The notes: generated from the letters alone by a model not told the origin. Counted from the stretch's first letter, positions 29,083 through 38,143 are shown. The stretch: DNA of 47,602 bases from Pseudomonas sp. TH10 (GCF_016651255.1 NZ_JAEKEG010000128.1:1-47602), one strand, 5' to 3'. Numbers and translations are program-made.

Positions 29083-30069
29083 TCAATCCGCCGGCTGAGG
29101 GCTCAACCAACCCCGCACCCGGCGGACCAGCTGCTCTTGTTGATCCTTGGCATTTCCTGGCAAGGCTTTCAACGAAACCTGGCTGAACGCTGCCGTCTTC
29201 AGCCGCTTGCTCGCGTGCAATCGCTTGAGCGCTTCATCGCGGTCGAGCGGCTTGTCCATGTAGAAAATGTCTGCGGTGGGCAGTTTGAGCGTCGAGGTCA
29301 GCTCGACCAGCTCGGGCTTGGTGGATGCCGGCGTCTTGACCGCGACCATGACCAGCTTCTCGACCTGCGGCGGCTGCTTCTCGCTCAGGTATCGGGCTGC
29401 CCAGTAGCCGCCGGTACCATGTCCCAGCACGACGATGCTGCGAGCGCTTTGCCCTTCGGCGTAGGCCACTGCCGCGTCTATTCGCGCGAAAATCCGTTCG
29501 GCATCGACCCTTCGCTGTTCGTCGACGCTTTCGACCACAGCCTTGTCTGCCACATCGGCCTCGCCGCCGGCGGCCTGTTCGATGGGCGTGGAAGTGGTCG
29601 AATCCTTGGTCCCTGTGTCAGGGGCCTTGATCGCCGGGGGCACTTCGAGGACGCGAGGGGCAATGGCGTCGCTTTGCAGGTCCGGCAAGGTGATACTCAG
29701 GCTGCTCCAGCCGGCATCCGGTAATTTACGACGCAATGGGCCGATCGCTTGCGGTGAGTCAGCTGTCTCGCCGACGCCCGGGACGATAATCACCGCACCT
29801 TTGGGCTCTGCAGTATTCGCCGGCTTCCACAGCGCCAGGAAGGTCTCGCTGCCCGCTTGCAGCTGTTGCTGTTCCTGCGCGGGCAAGGTGCGTTCGAGTG
29901 CGGCCGCGTCTTCCTGACTACGCTCAAGCAGCGGTTGGCGTTGTGTTGGCGCAGATGCAGCAGGGGAATCAGCAGCAGGGGCCGGGTCGGCCGCCTTGAC
30001 GGAAAACGCGCAAGGCAGGATCAGCGACAGGCACAATGCTGGCAGTGCCAGGCGGTAGACAATGGGCAT
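29083..30069 (-). CDS. DUF3530 family protein, alpha/beta-hydrolase-like, exported
   Basis: A protein of 328 residues with a signal peptide (MPIVYRLALPALCLSLILPCAFSVKA) followed by an Ala/Pro-rich linker. The rest resembles an alpha/beta hydrolase: KGAVIIVPGVGETAD in the oxyanion region and SIVVLGHGTGGYWAARYL at the nucleophile elbow. The elbow has Thr where hydrolases have Ser (G-H-G-T-G), so catalysis is uncertain. The function is not known. It converges with the djlA-like gene with six bases between. Confidence 0.85.
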   Translation of the reverse strand: MPIVYRLALPALCLSLILPCAFSVKAADPAPAADSPAASAPTQRQPLLERSQEDAAALERTLPAQEQQQLQAGSETFLALWKPANTAEPKGAVIIVPGVGETADSPQAIGPLRRKLPDAGWSSLSITLPDLQSDAIAPRVLEVPPAIKAPDTGTKDSTTSTPIEQAAGGEADVADKAVVESVDEQRRVDAERIFARIDAAVAYAEGQSARSIVVLGHGTGGYWAARYLSEKQPPQVEKLVMVAVKTPASTKPELVELTSTLKLPTADIFYMDKPLDRDEALKRLHASKRLKTAAFSQVSLKALPGNAKDQQEQLVRRVRGWLSPQPAD

Positions 30070-30142
30070 CGGATATTCCAGGCCAGAAGTGATTCCGGCA
30101 GCCTAATGGGTTAGTCAGTATTTGTCAGTGTGTGGGGCTTTA

Positions 30143-32539
30143 ATGATGGTTGTGCGCTGCCTGTTAATGATTGCCTGTCTGTGCTTTTCCCTGGCGGGTT
30201 GGGCGGCCTCCGCGCCCCCCGAGCATCTTGCGCAACTGTCGCCGGCGCAGCGCCAGTGGTTGGCCAGTCATGGCGAATTGCGCGTCGGGGTGGTGCTGCA
30301 AACGCCTTATGCCCAATACGATCGGCGCTTGCAGCGGCTGTCCGGGGTCAATGTCGAGCTGATGAAGTGGGTGGCCAAATCCCTCAAGGTCGAATTGAGC
30401 TGGCGCAATTTCCCCGACCTGGCGCAACTGGAGGCAGCGGCCCGAGAAGACGAAATCGACATTGCCCCTGGACTGACGCAAACGCCGGGAGGTCTGCGGC
30501 TATGGCAGTTTTCCGACCCTTATATGCGGGTGCCCCAGCTGGTGGTCAGTGATCAGAAGAGCGCTGGCGTGGTAGAGCTGGAAAAACTCGATAGCCAGAC
30601 CCGGGTGGCGGTGCGCATGCCTGGTGCGACCGCTGACTACCTGCGCGGCAATTACCCGCATCTGAATTTGCAGGGCGTGCCGATCGAGCGCCAGGCCTTG
30701 CAACTGCTGCTCAGCCAGCAGGCCAGCTACGCAGTAGTCGATGAGGCGCAGCTCGGTCGATTGTCCGCCGAACCGGAGTTTGCCGGATTGGTGGTGGTGG
30801 GTGACATTGGCTTGCCGCAGTTGCTGCGGGTTGCGACTCGCCGTGACTGGCCTGAGCTGGCAGGCATCGTCGAGGCGGCGTTGCGGGCGATTCCGGCCAA
30901 GGACCTCGAGCAGTTGCACAACCAGTGGCTGCAGCCCAAATACCCTCGGCTGGCCGAGTCGCCAGGCTTCTGGCAAAACCTGTGTCTGTTGTTTGCGGTG
31001 CTGATGTTCAGCAGCATGGCCATCGTCTTCTGGCAACGGCGCCAACAGCACAGCCTGGAGCAGCGGCTGGTCGCGGCACGTGAAGACATTGCCTTGCGTG
31101 CAGCCAGCGAAGAAGCGCTGCGGCTCACGCAGTTTTCCATCGATCAAAGTACGGTCGGCATCCTGTGGGTGAATTGGGACAGCCATGTGCGCTATGCCAA
31201 CCGCGCAGCCGAGACCATGCTGGGTTATGCCGCCGGCGGAATCATTGACCGGCCATTGATCGATTTCGAACCCGGCCTGCACATGGATCGCTGGCTGAAC
31301 CTGTGGAAGCGAGCCCGTGCCAGCGAGGAGGGGCCGCAAAGTTTCGAAACCAACTGCGTGCGTGCGGACGGCAGTATCTTGCCAACGGACGTGTCGTTGA
31401 GCTTCCTGCGATTTCGCGAAGGCGAGTACCTGGTGGTTTACCTCAACGACGTCACTGAACGTCGCCGTGCCCTGGCCGCACTGCAGGAAAGTGAAGCGCG
31501 GCTGCAGGGGATTGCCGCCAACGTCCCGGGATTGGTGTTCCGTCTGGAGCGGGCGCCGGTCAGCGGGCAGATCGACTTTGCCTACATCAGCGAGGGCAGC
31601 GAAAGTCTGGTCGGTTATGCCCCCGCGGCTATCGCTCATCGCGACATGGGTCTGCGCAGTCTGGTGCACCCGGACGACAAGGCGAGTTATCACCGCACCC
31701 AGGATCAGGCGCTGGACACCGACAGCGACTGGTCGTGGCAGGGGCGAATTCTCACCCGGCAGGGCGAACAGCGTTGGGCCGAGATCAAGGCAATCACCCG
31801 GCAACTGGACGATGGCGCTTATGTGTGGGACGGCATCGTCTGGGACATCTCCGAGAGCAAGCGCATCGAGCTGGAACTGGCCGCCTCCCGTGAACAACTG
31901 CGCGAATTGTCGGCGCACCTTGAAAGTGTCCGCGAAGAAGAGAAGGCACGGATTGCCCGCGAGGTTCACGATGAATTGGGTCAGATGCTCACAGTGTTGA
32001 AACTGGAGACATCGATGTGCGAGCTGGCCTACGCGCAACTCGATCCTGGTTTGAACGAACGGTTGAACAGCATGAAGCGGCTGATCGCCCAGTTGTTTCA
32101 GCTGGTGCGTGATGTCGCGACGGCGCTGCGTCCGCCGATTCTCGATGCCGGGATTGCTTCGGCGATTGAATGGCAGGCACGGCGGTTCGAGGCGCGTACG
32201 CAGATCCCGTGTCTGGTGCAGGTGCCGGATAATCTGCCGCCGTTGAGCGATGCCAAGGCCATCGGGCTGTTCCGGATTCTGCAGGAGGCGCTGACCAACG
32301 TCATGCGTCATGCCCAGGCGCATACTGTCGAACTGACGCTGGTGCGCGAGGGCAACGCGTTGCTCATGACAGTCAGCGATGATGGCGCAGGATTTGTCGC
32401 CTCAACCGGTCGGCCTACTTCCTTTGGCGTGGTGGGCATGCGCGAACGAGTGTTGATCATGGGCGGCGAGTTGTCGCTTGAGAGCGAGCCGGGTGAGGGT
32501 ACGACGCTGATGGTGCGAGTGCCGCTGGATGGGGCCTGA
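30143..32539 (+). CDS. Membrane histidine kinase with periplasmic solute-binding domain and two PAS domains
   Basis: A sensor of about 798 residues. A signal sequence precedes a periplasmic SBP_bac_3-like domain (roughly residues 45-265, ELRVGVVLQTPYAQYD and EIDIAPGLTQTP), then one membrane helix (NLCLLFAVLMFSSMAIVFW), two PAS domains (from FSIDQSTVGILWVNW and from GIAANVPGLVFRL), a HisKA_3 dimerisation domain with the phospho-His in AREVHDELGQML, and HATPase_c (ALTNVMRHAQA, DDGAGF). It probably senses a small ligand directly. The ATG at 30143 has GGGG five bases upstream; a TTG at 30122 is less likely. The partner is the LuxR-type regulator downstream. Confidence 0.9.
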   Translation: MMVVRCLLMIACLCFSLAGWAASAPPEHLAQLSPAQRQWLASHGELRVGVVLQTPYAQYDRRLQRLSGVNVELMKWVAKSLKVELSWRNFPDLAQLEAAAREDEIDIAPGLTQTPGGLRLWQFSDPYMRVPQLVVSDQKSAGVVELEKLDSQTRVAVRMPGATADYLRGNYPHLNLQGVPIERQALQLLLSQQASYAVVDEAQLGRLSAEPEFAGLVVVGDIGLPQLLRVATRRDWPELAGIVEAALRAIPAKDLEQLHNQWLQPKYPRLAESPGFWQNLCLLFAVLMFSSMAIVFWQRRQQHSLEQRLVAAREDIALRAASEEALRLTQFSIDQSTVGILWVNWDSHVRYANRAAETMLGYAAGGIIDRPLIDFEPGLHMDRWLNLWKRARASEEGPQSFETNCVRADGSILPTDVSLSFLRFREGEYLVVYLNDVTERRRALAALQESEARLQGIAANVPGLVFRLERAPVSGQIDFAYISEGSESLVGYAPAAIAHRDMGLRSLVHPDDKASYHRTQDQALDTDSDWSWQGRILTRQGEQRWAEIKAITRQLDDGAYVWDGIVWDISESKRIELELAASREQLRELSAHLESVREEEKARIAREVHDELGQMLTVLKLETSMCELAYAQLDPGLNERLNSMKRLIAQLFQLVRDVATALRPPILDAGIASAIEWQARRFEARTQIPCLVQVPDNLPPLSDAKAIGLFRILQEALTNVMRHAQAHTVELTLVREGNALLMTVSDDGAGFVASTGRPTSFGVVGMRERVLIMGGELSLESEPGEGTTLMVRVPLDGA

Positions 32540-32562
32540 AGGTTTGGGTTGTCAGCGATGAG

Positions 32563-32658
32563 GCCTTCGCGAGCAAGTCCGCTACCACGGTAGTCGCAGT
32601 GTAATGGGGGGCTGTGTCCCGACCGGTCTCCCTGTGGGAGCGGGCTTGCCCGCGAATG
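32563..32658. repeat. REP pair between the kinase and response-regulator genes
   Basis: A degenerate unit (CCTTCGCGAGCAAGTCCGCT, from 32563) and a full unit (32630-32656, CCTGTGGGAGCGGGCTTGCC and onwards) lie in opposite orientation in the 154-base gap. Confidence 0.75.
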
Positions 32659-32693
32659 ATCCTGGATCTGAAACAAGAAGAATGGAGAAGAAC

Positions 32694-33323
32694 GTGATCC
32701 GTGTACTGGTAGCCGAAGACCACACCATTGTCCGCGAGGGCATCAAGCAACTGATCGGCCTGGCCAAGGATCTACAAGTGGTGGGCGAGGCGAGCAATGG
32801 TGAACAACTGCTCGAAACCCTGCGCCACGTGCCGTGCGAAGTGGTCCTGCTGGACATCTCCATGCCCGGCGTCAACGGTCTGGAAGCCATCCCGCGCATC
32901 CGTGCGCTGAACAATCCGCCGGCGATTCTGGTGTTGTCGATGCACGATGAGGCGCAGATGGCCGCTCGCGCGTTGAAGGTCGGCGCCGCCGGGTATGCGA
33001 CCAAGGACAGCGATCCGGCGTTGTTACTCACGGCCATTCGCAAAGTCGCGGCGGGCGGGCGCTACATCGATCCGGATCTGGCTGATCGCATGGTTTTCGA
33101 AGTCGGCCTGACCGATGCGCGGCCGCTGCACTCGCTGTTGTCCGAGCGCGAGTTCTCGGTCTTCGAGCGCCTGGCGCAGGGCGCCAACGTCAACGACATC
33201 GCCCAGCAACTGGCCCTGAGCAGCAAAACCATCAGTACCCACAAAGCGCGACTGATGCAAAAGCTCAACATCACCTCCCTGGCCGAGCTGGTCAAATACG
33301 CGATGGAACACAAACTTCTCTAG
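32694..33323 (+). CDS. LuxR/NarL-type response regulator
   Basis: A regulator of about 209 residues. The receiver domain has the acidic pocket VAEDHT, the phospho-acceptor VVLLDISMPG and a conserved Lys (YATKDSD). The C-terminal LuxR helix-turn-helix reads LSEREFSVFERLAQGANVNDIAQQLALSSKTISTHKARLMQKL. I favour the GTG at 32694 because GGAG lies seven bases upstream; an ATG at 32682 adds four residues. It pairs with the preceding HisKA_3 kinase and probably controls the ABC importer and alcohol dehydrogenase downstream, which is inferred from position. Confidence 0.93.
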   Translation: MIRVLVAEDHTIVREGIKQLIGLAKDLQVVGEASNGEQLLETLRHVPCEVVLLDISMPGVNGLEAIPRIRALNNPPAILVLSMHDEAQMAARALKVGAAGYATKDSDPALLLTAIRKVAAGGRYIDPDLADRMVFEVGLTDARPLHSLLSEREFSVFERLAQGANVNDIAQQLALSSKTISTHKARLMQKLNITSLAELVKYAMEHKLL

Positions 33324-33344
33324 TTGCGCTGAGACCCGTACGGG

Positions 33345-33362
33345 GATATGTGGCGACATATC
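33345..33362. promoter_or_regulatory. Inverted repeat GATATGT-n4-ACATATC downstream of the response regulator
   Basis: Perfect 7-base arms with a 4-base spacer just beyond the regulator stop. No T run follows, so it is either an operator or an mRNA-end structure. Confidence 0.35.
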
Positions 33363-33452
33363 TATCTGCGACATTCCTTCAAGCCGCTTTTACCTGTGCT
33401 TCAAGCCTGTAGCTGGCAAGGTGCCGGTGCATTTGCCCAAACGCGTCATCCT

Positions 33453-33470
33453 TGTAGGGCAATCCCTACA
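33453..33470. promoter_or_regulatory. Inverted repeat TGTAGGG-n4-CCCTACA upstream of the ABC importer
   Basis: Perfect 7-base arms with a 4-base spacer, about 110 bases before the first ABC gene. Paired heptamers are typical targets of NarL/LuxR-type response regulators, and one is encoded just upstream. The link is inferred. Confidence 0.45.
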
Positions 33471-33580
33471 CCCAGCCTTCCATCCGGCTGAGGCGATTCT
33501 CTCCTGCGCCCCGATTTGCGCGCCTGTCGCCAGCCACTAGGCTTAACCCACAAGCAGTCATCAACAACAAAGGTGTGGGT

Positions 33581-34705
33581 ATGAGCCAGGTCGAATCAAA
33601 CGCAGGGGCCAGTGATGTGCTGGTCAGCTTTCGTGGAGTGCAGAAGAGCTACGACGGCGAGAACCTGATCGTCAAAGACCTCAACCTGGACATTCGCAAA
33701 GGCGAATTCCTCACCCTGCTCGGGCCGTCCGGTTCCGGCAAGACGACCAGCCTGATGATGCTCGCCGGTTTCGAAACGCCAACGGCTGGTGAAATCCTCC
33801 TCGCCGGGCGCTCGATCAACAACGTGCCACCGCACAAGCGTGACATTGGCATGGTGTTCCAGAACTACGCGCTGTTCCCGCACATGACCGTGGCGGAAAA
33901 CCTCGCGTTCCCGCTAAGCGTACGTGGCCTGAACAAAAGCGACGTCAGCGACAAAGTGAAAAAAGTCCTCAGCATGGTGCAGCTCGACGCCTTCGCCTCG
34001 CGCTATCCGGCGCAATTGTCCGGCGGCCAGCAGCAACGTGTCGCGCTGGCCCGGGCGCTGGTGTTCGAACCGCAACTGGTGCTGATGGACGAGCCGCTCG
34101 GCGCCCTCGACAAACAGCTGCGTGAACACATGCAGATGGAAATCAAACATCTGCACCAGCGTCTCGGCGTGACCGTGGTCTACGTGACCCACGACCAGGG
34201 CGAAGCACTGACCATGTCCGACCGCGTTGCTGTATTCCATCAGGGCGAGATCCAGCAAATCGCGCCACCGCGCTCGCTCTACGAAGAGCCGAAAAACACC
34301 TTCGTTGCCAACTTCATTGGCGAGAACAACCGCCTCAACGGTCGCCTGCTCAGCCAGAGCGGCGAGCGCTGCGTGGTCGAATTGGGCCGTGGCGAGAAGG
34401 TCGAGGCGCTGGCGGTCAACGTTGGCCAGACTGGCGAACCGGTGACGCTGTCGATCCGTCCGGAACGCGTCAGCCTCAACGGTTCGAGCGATCAATGCGT
34501 CAACCGCTTCTCAGGGAGGGTGGCGGAATTCATCTATCTGGGCGACCACGTCCGGGTGCGCCTGGAAGTCTGCGGCAAGACCGACTTCTTCGTGAAACAA
34601 CCGATTGCCGAGCTCGATCCAGCGCTCGCCGTCGGTGACGTGGTACCGCTTGGCTGGCAGGTCGAGCACGTTCGTGCGCTCGATCCACTTCTAGAGGCGC
34701 ATTAA
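33581..34705 (+). CDS. ABC transporter ATPase, PotA-like (polyamine/2-aminoethylphosphonate type)
   Basis: A protein of 374 residues. Walker A is GPSGSGKTT, the Q-loop lies in MVFQNYALFPHMTV, the signature is LSGGQQQRVALARAL, Walker B is LVLMDEPLGALD, the H-loop is THDQGEA, and a C-terminal TOBE domain follows (LSIRPERV onward). It energises import by the two permeases downstream. The ATG at 33581 has AAGG eight bases upstream. It is the first gene of the importer operon. Confidence 0.94.
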   Translation: MSQVESNAGASDVLVSFRGVQKSYDGENLIVKDLNLDIRKGEFLTLLGPSGSGKTTSLMMLAGFETPTAGEILLAGRSINNVPPHKRDIGMVFQNYALFPHMTVAENLAFPLSVRGLNKSDVSDKVKKVLSMVQLDAFASRYPAQLSGGQQQRVALARALVFEPQLVLMDEPLGALDKQLREHMQMEIKHLHQRLGVTVVYVTHDQGEALTMSDRVAVFHQGEIQQIAPPRSLYEEPKNTFVANFIGENNRLNGRLLSQSGERCVVELGRGEKVEALAVNVGQTGEPVTLSIRPERVSLNGSSDQCVNRFSGRVAEFIYLGDHVRVRLEVCGKTDFFVKQPIAELDPALAVGDVVPLGWQVEHVRALDPLLEAH

Positions 34706-34753
34706 TCGCCCCGGCAATACCAACACCAACCCTGCACGTGGAGAGAACAATAA

Positions 34754-35797
34754 ATGTTGAGATCCCTGAAGTTCACCGCCCTGACCCTGGGCCTGATGGG
34801 TGCGGCCAGCGCAATGGCCGCTGGCCCGGATTTGACCGTGGTGTCGTTTGGCGGGGCGAACAAGGCGGCGCAAGTCAAAGCCTTCTATGCACCGTGGGAA
34901 GCGGCAGGCAACGGCAAGATCGTCGCCGGCGAATACAACGGCGAAATGGCCAAGGTCAAAGCCATGGTCGACACCAAGAGCGTGTCGTGGGATCTGGTCG
35001 AAGTTGAATCGCCAGAGCTGTCCCGTGGCTGCGACGAAGACATGTTCGAGCAACTCGATCCAGCGTTGTTCGGCAAGACTGAAGACTACGTCAAAGGCGC
35101 GATTCAGCCTTGCGGCGTTGGTTTCTTCGTTTGGTCGACCGTACTGGCTTACAACGCCGACAAGCTGAAAACCGCGCCGACCAGTTGGGCAGATTTCTGG
35201 GACACCAAGAAATTCCCGGGCAAGCGTGGCCTGCGCAAAGGCGCCAAGTACACCCTCGAATTCGCCTTGATGGCCGACGGCGTTGCGCCGAAAGACGTCT
35301 ACAAAGTGTTGGCCGGCAAGGACGGTCAGGACCGCGCGTTCAAGAAACTCGACGAGCTGAAACCAAGCATTCAGTGGTGGGAAGCGGGCGCACAACCGCC
35401 GCAGTACCTCGCCTCGGGTGACGTGGTGATGAGCTCCGCCTACAACGGTCGCATCGCCGCCGTGCAGAAAGAATCCAACCTGAAAGTGGTGTGGAACGGT
35501 GGCATCTACGACTTCGACGCGTGGGCAATCCCGAAAGGTCTGGACGCCAAGCGTGCCGAAGCGGCGAAGAAGTTCATCGCCTACTCGGTGCAGCCGCAAC
35601 AGCAGAAGACCTACTCGGAAAACATCGCCTACGGCCCGGCCAACACCCAGGCCGTACCGTTGCTGGCCAAGGATGTCCTGAAGGACATGCCGACCACCCC
35701 GGAAAACATCGCCAACCAGGTGCAGATCGACGTCAGCTTCTGGGCTGACAACGGTGAGCAACTGGAGCAGCGTTTCAATTCCTGGGCGGCCAAGTAG
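34754..35797 (+). CDS. Periplasmic solute-binding protein, PotD-like
   Basis: A protein of 347 residues with a signal peptide (MLRSLKFTALTLGLMGAASAMA) and the family II spermidine/putrescine-type fold (LTVVSFGGANKAAQ, WDLVEVESPELSRGCDEDMFEQ, TSWADFWDTKKFPGKRGLR, VMSSAYNGRIAA). It captures substrate for the importer. Polyamine-like cargo is suggested by family only, and the true ligand is unknown. GGAG lies 11 bases before the ATG. The TAG stop is the first part of a long inverted REP repeat. Confidence 0.92.
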   Translation: MLRSLKFTALTLGLMGAASAMAAGPDLTVVSFGGANKAAQVKAFYAPWEAAGNGKIVAGEYNGEMAKVKAMVDTKSVSWDLVEVESPELSRGCDEDMFEQLDPALFGKTEDYVKGAIQPCGVGFFVWSTVLAYNADKLKTAPTSWADFWDTKKFPGKRGLRKGAKYTLEFALMADGVAPKDVYKVLAGKDGQDRAFKKLDELKPSIQWWEAGAQPPQYLASGDVVMSSAYNGRIAAVQKESNLKVVWNGGIYDFDAWAIPKGLDAKRAEAAKKFIAYSVQPQQQKTYSENIAYGPANTQAVPLLAKDVLKDMPTTPENIANQVQIDVSFWADNGEQLEQRFNSWAAK

Positions 35798-35882
35798 GAG
35801 CTGCCGAAGGCTGCGATCTTTTGATCTTGATCTCCAGCGATCTCAAGGCCGCCAAAAGATCGCAGGCTGCGCCAGCTCCTAC
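35794..35882. repeat. Long inverted repeat between binding-protein and permease genes
   Basis: The left arm (35794-35823, GTAGGAGCTGCCGAAGGCTG and onward) and right arm (35853-35882, its imperfect inverse) can form a 30-bp hairpin with a 29-base loop. It begins on the stop codon of the binding-protein gene. A structure here could protect the upstream mRNA from 3' decay and reduce permease expression, as REP does between malE and malF. Confidence 0.8.
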
Positions 35883-35966
35883 AGGGGGCGGCGTGTTTCA
35901 TGAATGTTGATGTAATGCGGCATTACTTCGGTGATGCCGCCCATCCAAAGATTTGCGGAGTACGTC

Positions 35967-37214
35967 ATGGCCATCGCCGTTCCCCTGAACGAGGGCGCCA
36001 GCCCCACTTTGAAGCAGAAGCTCAAGCGCGCCGAGCGGGTCAACCGCTGGAAGGCGCAGGCGTTGATTGCGCCGCTGGTGCTGTTTCTGTTGCTGGTGTT
36101 CCTGGTGCCGATTGTGGCGCTGCTCTACAAAAGCGTCGGCAACCCCGAAGTGGTCGGCGGCATGCCGCGCACCGTGGCGGCCATCGCCAGCTGGGACGGC
36201 CGCGGCCTGCCCGCTGAACCCGTCTATAAGGCTGCCGGCGAAGACCTCGCCGAAGCGCGCAAAAACCAGACCTTGGGCGATTTGTCCAAACGCCTGAACA
36301 TGGAATTGGCGGGCTACCGCAGCCTGTTGACCAAGACTGCGCGTGCCTTGCCGTTCGCCACGGAACCAGCCTCTTATAAAGAAGCGCTGGAAAGCCTCGA
36401 CGAGCGTTGGGGCGACCCGGCCTATTGGCAAGCCGTGCGCCGCAATACCAGCAACATCACGCCTTATTACCTGCTGGCGGCCGTCGATCACCGCATCGAC
36501 GACCTCGGCGAAGTCGCCCCGGCCACTCCCGACCAGGCGATCTACCTCGACATCTTCGCCCGTACTTTCTGGATGGGTCTGGTCATCACGGCGATCTGCC
36601 TGGTGCTGGCGTATCCACTGGCTTACCTGCTGGCCAACCTGCCTTCACGGCAAAGCAACCTGTTGATGATTCTGGTGCTGTTGCCTTTCTGGACCTCGAT
36701 TCTGGTGCGAGTCGCAGCATGGATCGTGTTGCTGCAATCGGGCGGCCTGATCAATAGCGGGCTGATGGCCATGGGCATCATCGACAAGCCGCTGGAACTG
36801 GTATTCAACCGAACCGGCGTCTACATCTCGATGGTGCACATCCTGCTGCCGTTCATGATCCTGCCGATCTACAGCGTGATGAAAGGCATCTCGCCTACCT
36901 ATATGCGTGCGGCGATTTCCCTGGGCTGCCATCCGTTCGCCAGTTTCTGGCGGGTGTACTTCCCGCAGACCTATGCCGGTGTAGGTGCCGGTTGCCTGTT
37001 GGTGTTCATCCTCGCCATCGGTTACTACATCACGCCCGCGTTGTTGGGTAGCCCGAACGACCAGATGGTCAGCTACTTCGTCGCCTTCTACACCAATACC
37101 AGTATCAACTGGGGCATGGCGACCGCACTGGGTGGGCTGCTGCTGTTGGCGACCGTCGTGCTTTATCTGATTTACAGCTGGCTGGTGGGCGCCAGTCGCC
37201 TGCGCCTGAGCTAA
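35967..37214 (+). CDS. ABC permease, PotB-like, with a large periplasmic insertion
   Basis: A permease of 415 residues. The first membrane helix (APLVLFLLLVFLVPIVALLY) is followed by about 130 mostly hydrophilic residues (KSVGNPEVVGG to ITPYYLLAAVDH) before the remaining helices, starting at FWMGLVITAICLVLAYPLAYLLA. The EAA loop is present (MRAAISLGCHPFASFWRVYFPQT). Ordinary PotB/PotH proteins are near 290-320 residues, so the insertion is an added exterior domain. The start is set by GGAG six bases before the ATG at 35967. Confidence 0.92.
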   Translation: MAIAVPLNEGASPTLKQKLKRAERVNRWKAQALIAPLVLFLLLVFLVPIVALLYKSVGNPEVVGGMPRTVAAIASWDGRGLPAEPVYKAAGEDLAEARKNQTLGDLSKRLNMELAGYRSLLTKTARALPFATEPASYKEALESLDERWGDPAYWQAVRRNTSNITPYYLLAAVDHRIDDLGEVAPATPDQAIYLDIFARTFWMGLVITAICLVLAYPLAYLLANLPSRQSNLLMILVLLPFWTSILVRVAAWIVLLQSGGLINSGLMAMGIIDKPLELVFNRTGVYISMVHILLPFMILPIYSVMKGISPTYMRAAISLGCHPFASFWRVYFPQTYAGVGAGCLLVFILAIGYYITPALLGSPNDQMVSYFVAFYTNTSINWGMATALGGLLLLATVVLYLIYSWLVGASRLRLS

Positions 37215-37226
37215 GGGGAATTTGAG

Positions 37227-38051
37227 ATGCTGAGTCCTTACATGTCGCCCATCGAACGGGTGTGGTTCTACAGCTTGCGGATCCTCTGCGGCTTGATTCT
37301 GTTGTTCCTGATTCTGCCGGTGCTGGTGATCGTGCCTCTGTCGTTCAACTCGGGCAGTTTCCTGGTCTACCCGCTGCAAGGTTTTTCGCTGCAGTGGTAC
37401 CACGACTTCTTCGCTTCGGCGGAGTGGATGAGGGCGCTGAAGAACAGCATCATCGTCGCCCCGGCCGCTACCGTGCTGGCGATGGTCTTCGGCACGCTGG
37501 CAGCGATTGGTCTGACCCGCGGCGACTTCCCCGGAAAGTCGCTGGTGATGGCGCTGGTGATCTCGCCGATGGTGGTGCCGGTGGTGATCATTGGTGTGGC
37601 GAGTTATCTGTTCTTCGCCCCGTTGGGGTTGGGCAACAGTTTCTTCTCGTTGATCGTCGTGCATGCGGTGTTGGGCGTGCCGTTTGTGATCATCACGGTG
37701 TCGGCGACGTTGCAGGGGTTCAACCACAATCTGGTGCGTGCTGCGGCGAGTCTCGGAGCATCGCCGTTGACAGCGTTCCGCCGGGTGACCTTGCCGCTGA
37801 TTGCGCCGGGGGTGATTTCCGGGGCGCTGTTTGCGTTTGCGACGTCGTTCGATGAAGTGGTAGTGACGCTGTTTCTCGCCGGCCCCGAACAGGCGACCTT
37901 GCCACGGCAGATGTTCAGCGGGATTCGCGAAAACCTCAGCCCGACGATTGCCGCAGCTGCGACGCTGTTGATCGCCTTCTCGGTGATCCTGCTGCTGACC
38001 CTGGAATGGCTGCGCGGGCGCAGCGAAAAACTGCGGACCGCACAGGTCTGA
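37227..38051 (+). CDS. ABC permease, PotC-like
   Basis: A permease of 274 residues with six predicted helices and the EAA motif in VRAAASLGASPLTAFRRVTLPLI, which contacts the ATPase. It forms the translocation pore with the upstream PotB-like subunit, 12 bases away. The C-terminal tail is basic (LEWLRGRSEKLRTAQV). It ends the importer operon just before a very long hairpin. Confidence 0.94.
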   Translation: MLSPYMSPIERVWFYSLRILCGLILLFLILPVLVIVPLSFNSGSFLVYPLQGFSLQWYHDFFASAEWMRALKNSIIVAPAATVLAMVFGTLAAIGLTRGDFPGKSLVMALVISPMVVPVVIIGVASYLFFAPLGLGNSFFSLIVVHAVLGVPFVIITVSATLQGFNHNLVRAAASLGASPLTAFRRVTLPLIAPGVISGALFAFATSFDEVVVTLFLAGPEQATLPRQMFSGIRENLSPTIAAAATLLIAFSVILLLTLEWLRGRSEKLRTAQV

Positions 38052-38062
38052 CACGATCCGTC

Positions 38063-38143
38063 CTGTAGGAGCTGCCGAAGGCTGCGATCTTTTGATCTTA
38101 AAAAGCAAGATCAAGAGATCGCAGCCTTCGGCAGCTCCTACAG
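38063..38143. repeat. Very long near-perfect hairpin after the ABC importer operon
   Basis: Arms of 37 bases (38063-38099 and 38107-38143) pair with a single mismatch around a 7-base loop. Both contain the GTAGGAGCTGCCGAAGGCTG unit. It probably stabilises or terminates the importer transcript. The rest of the gap to 38254 shows no clear gene. Confidence 0.85.

Noticed and set aside
30122..30142. TTG start for the histidine kinase
   Set aside because: The ATG at 30143 has a better spaced G-rich Shine-Dalgarno and gives a clean signal sequence.
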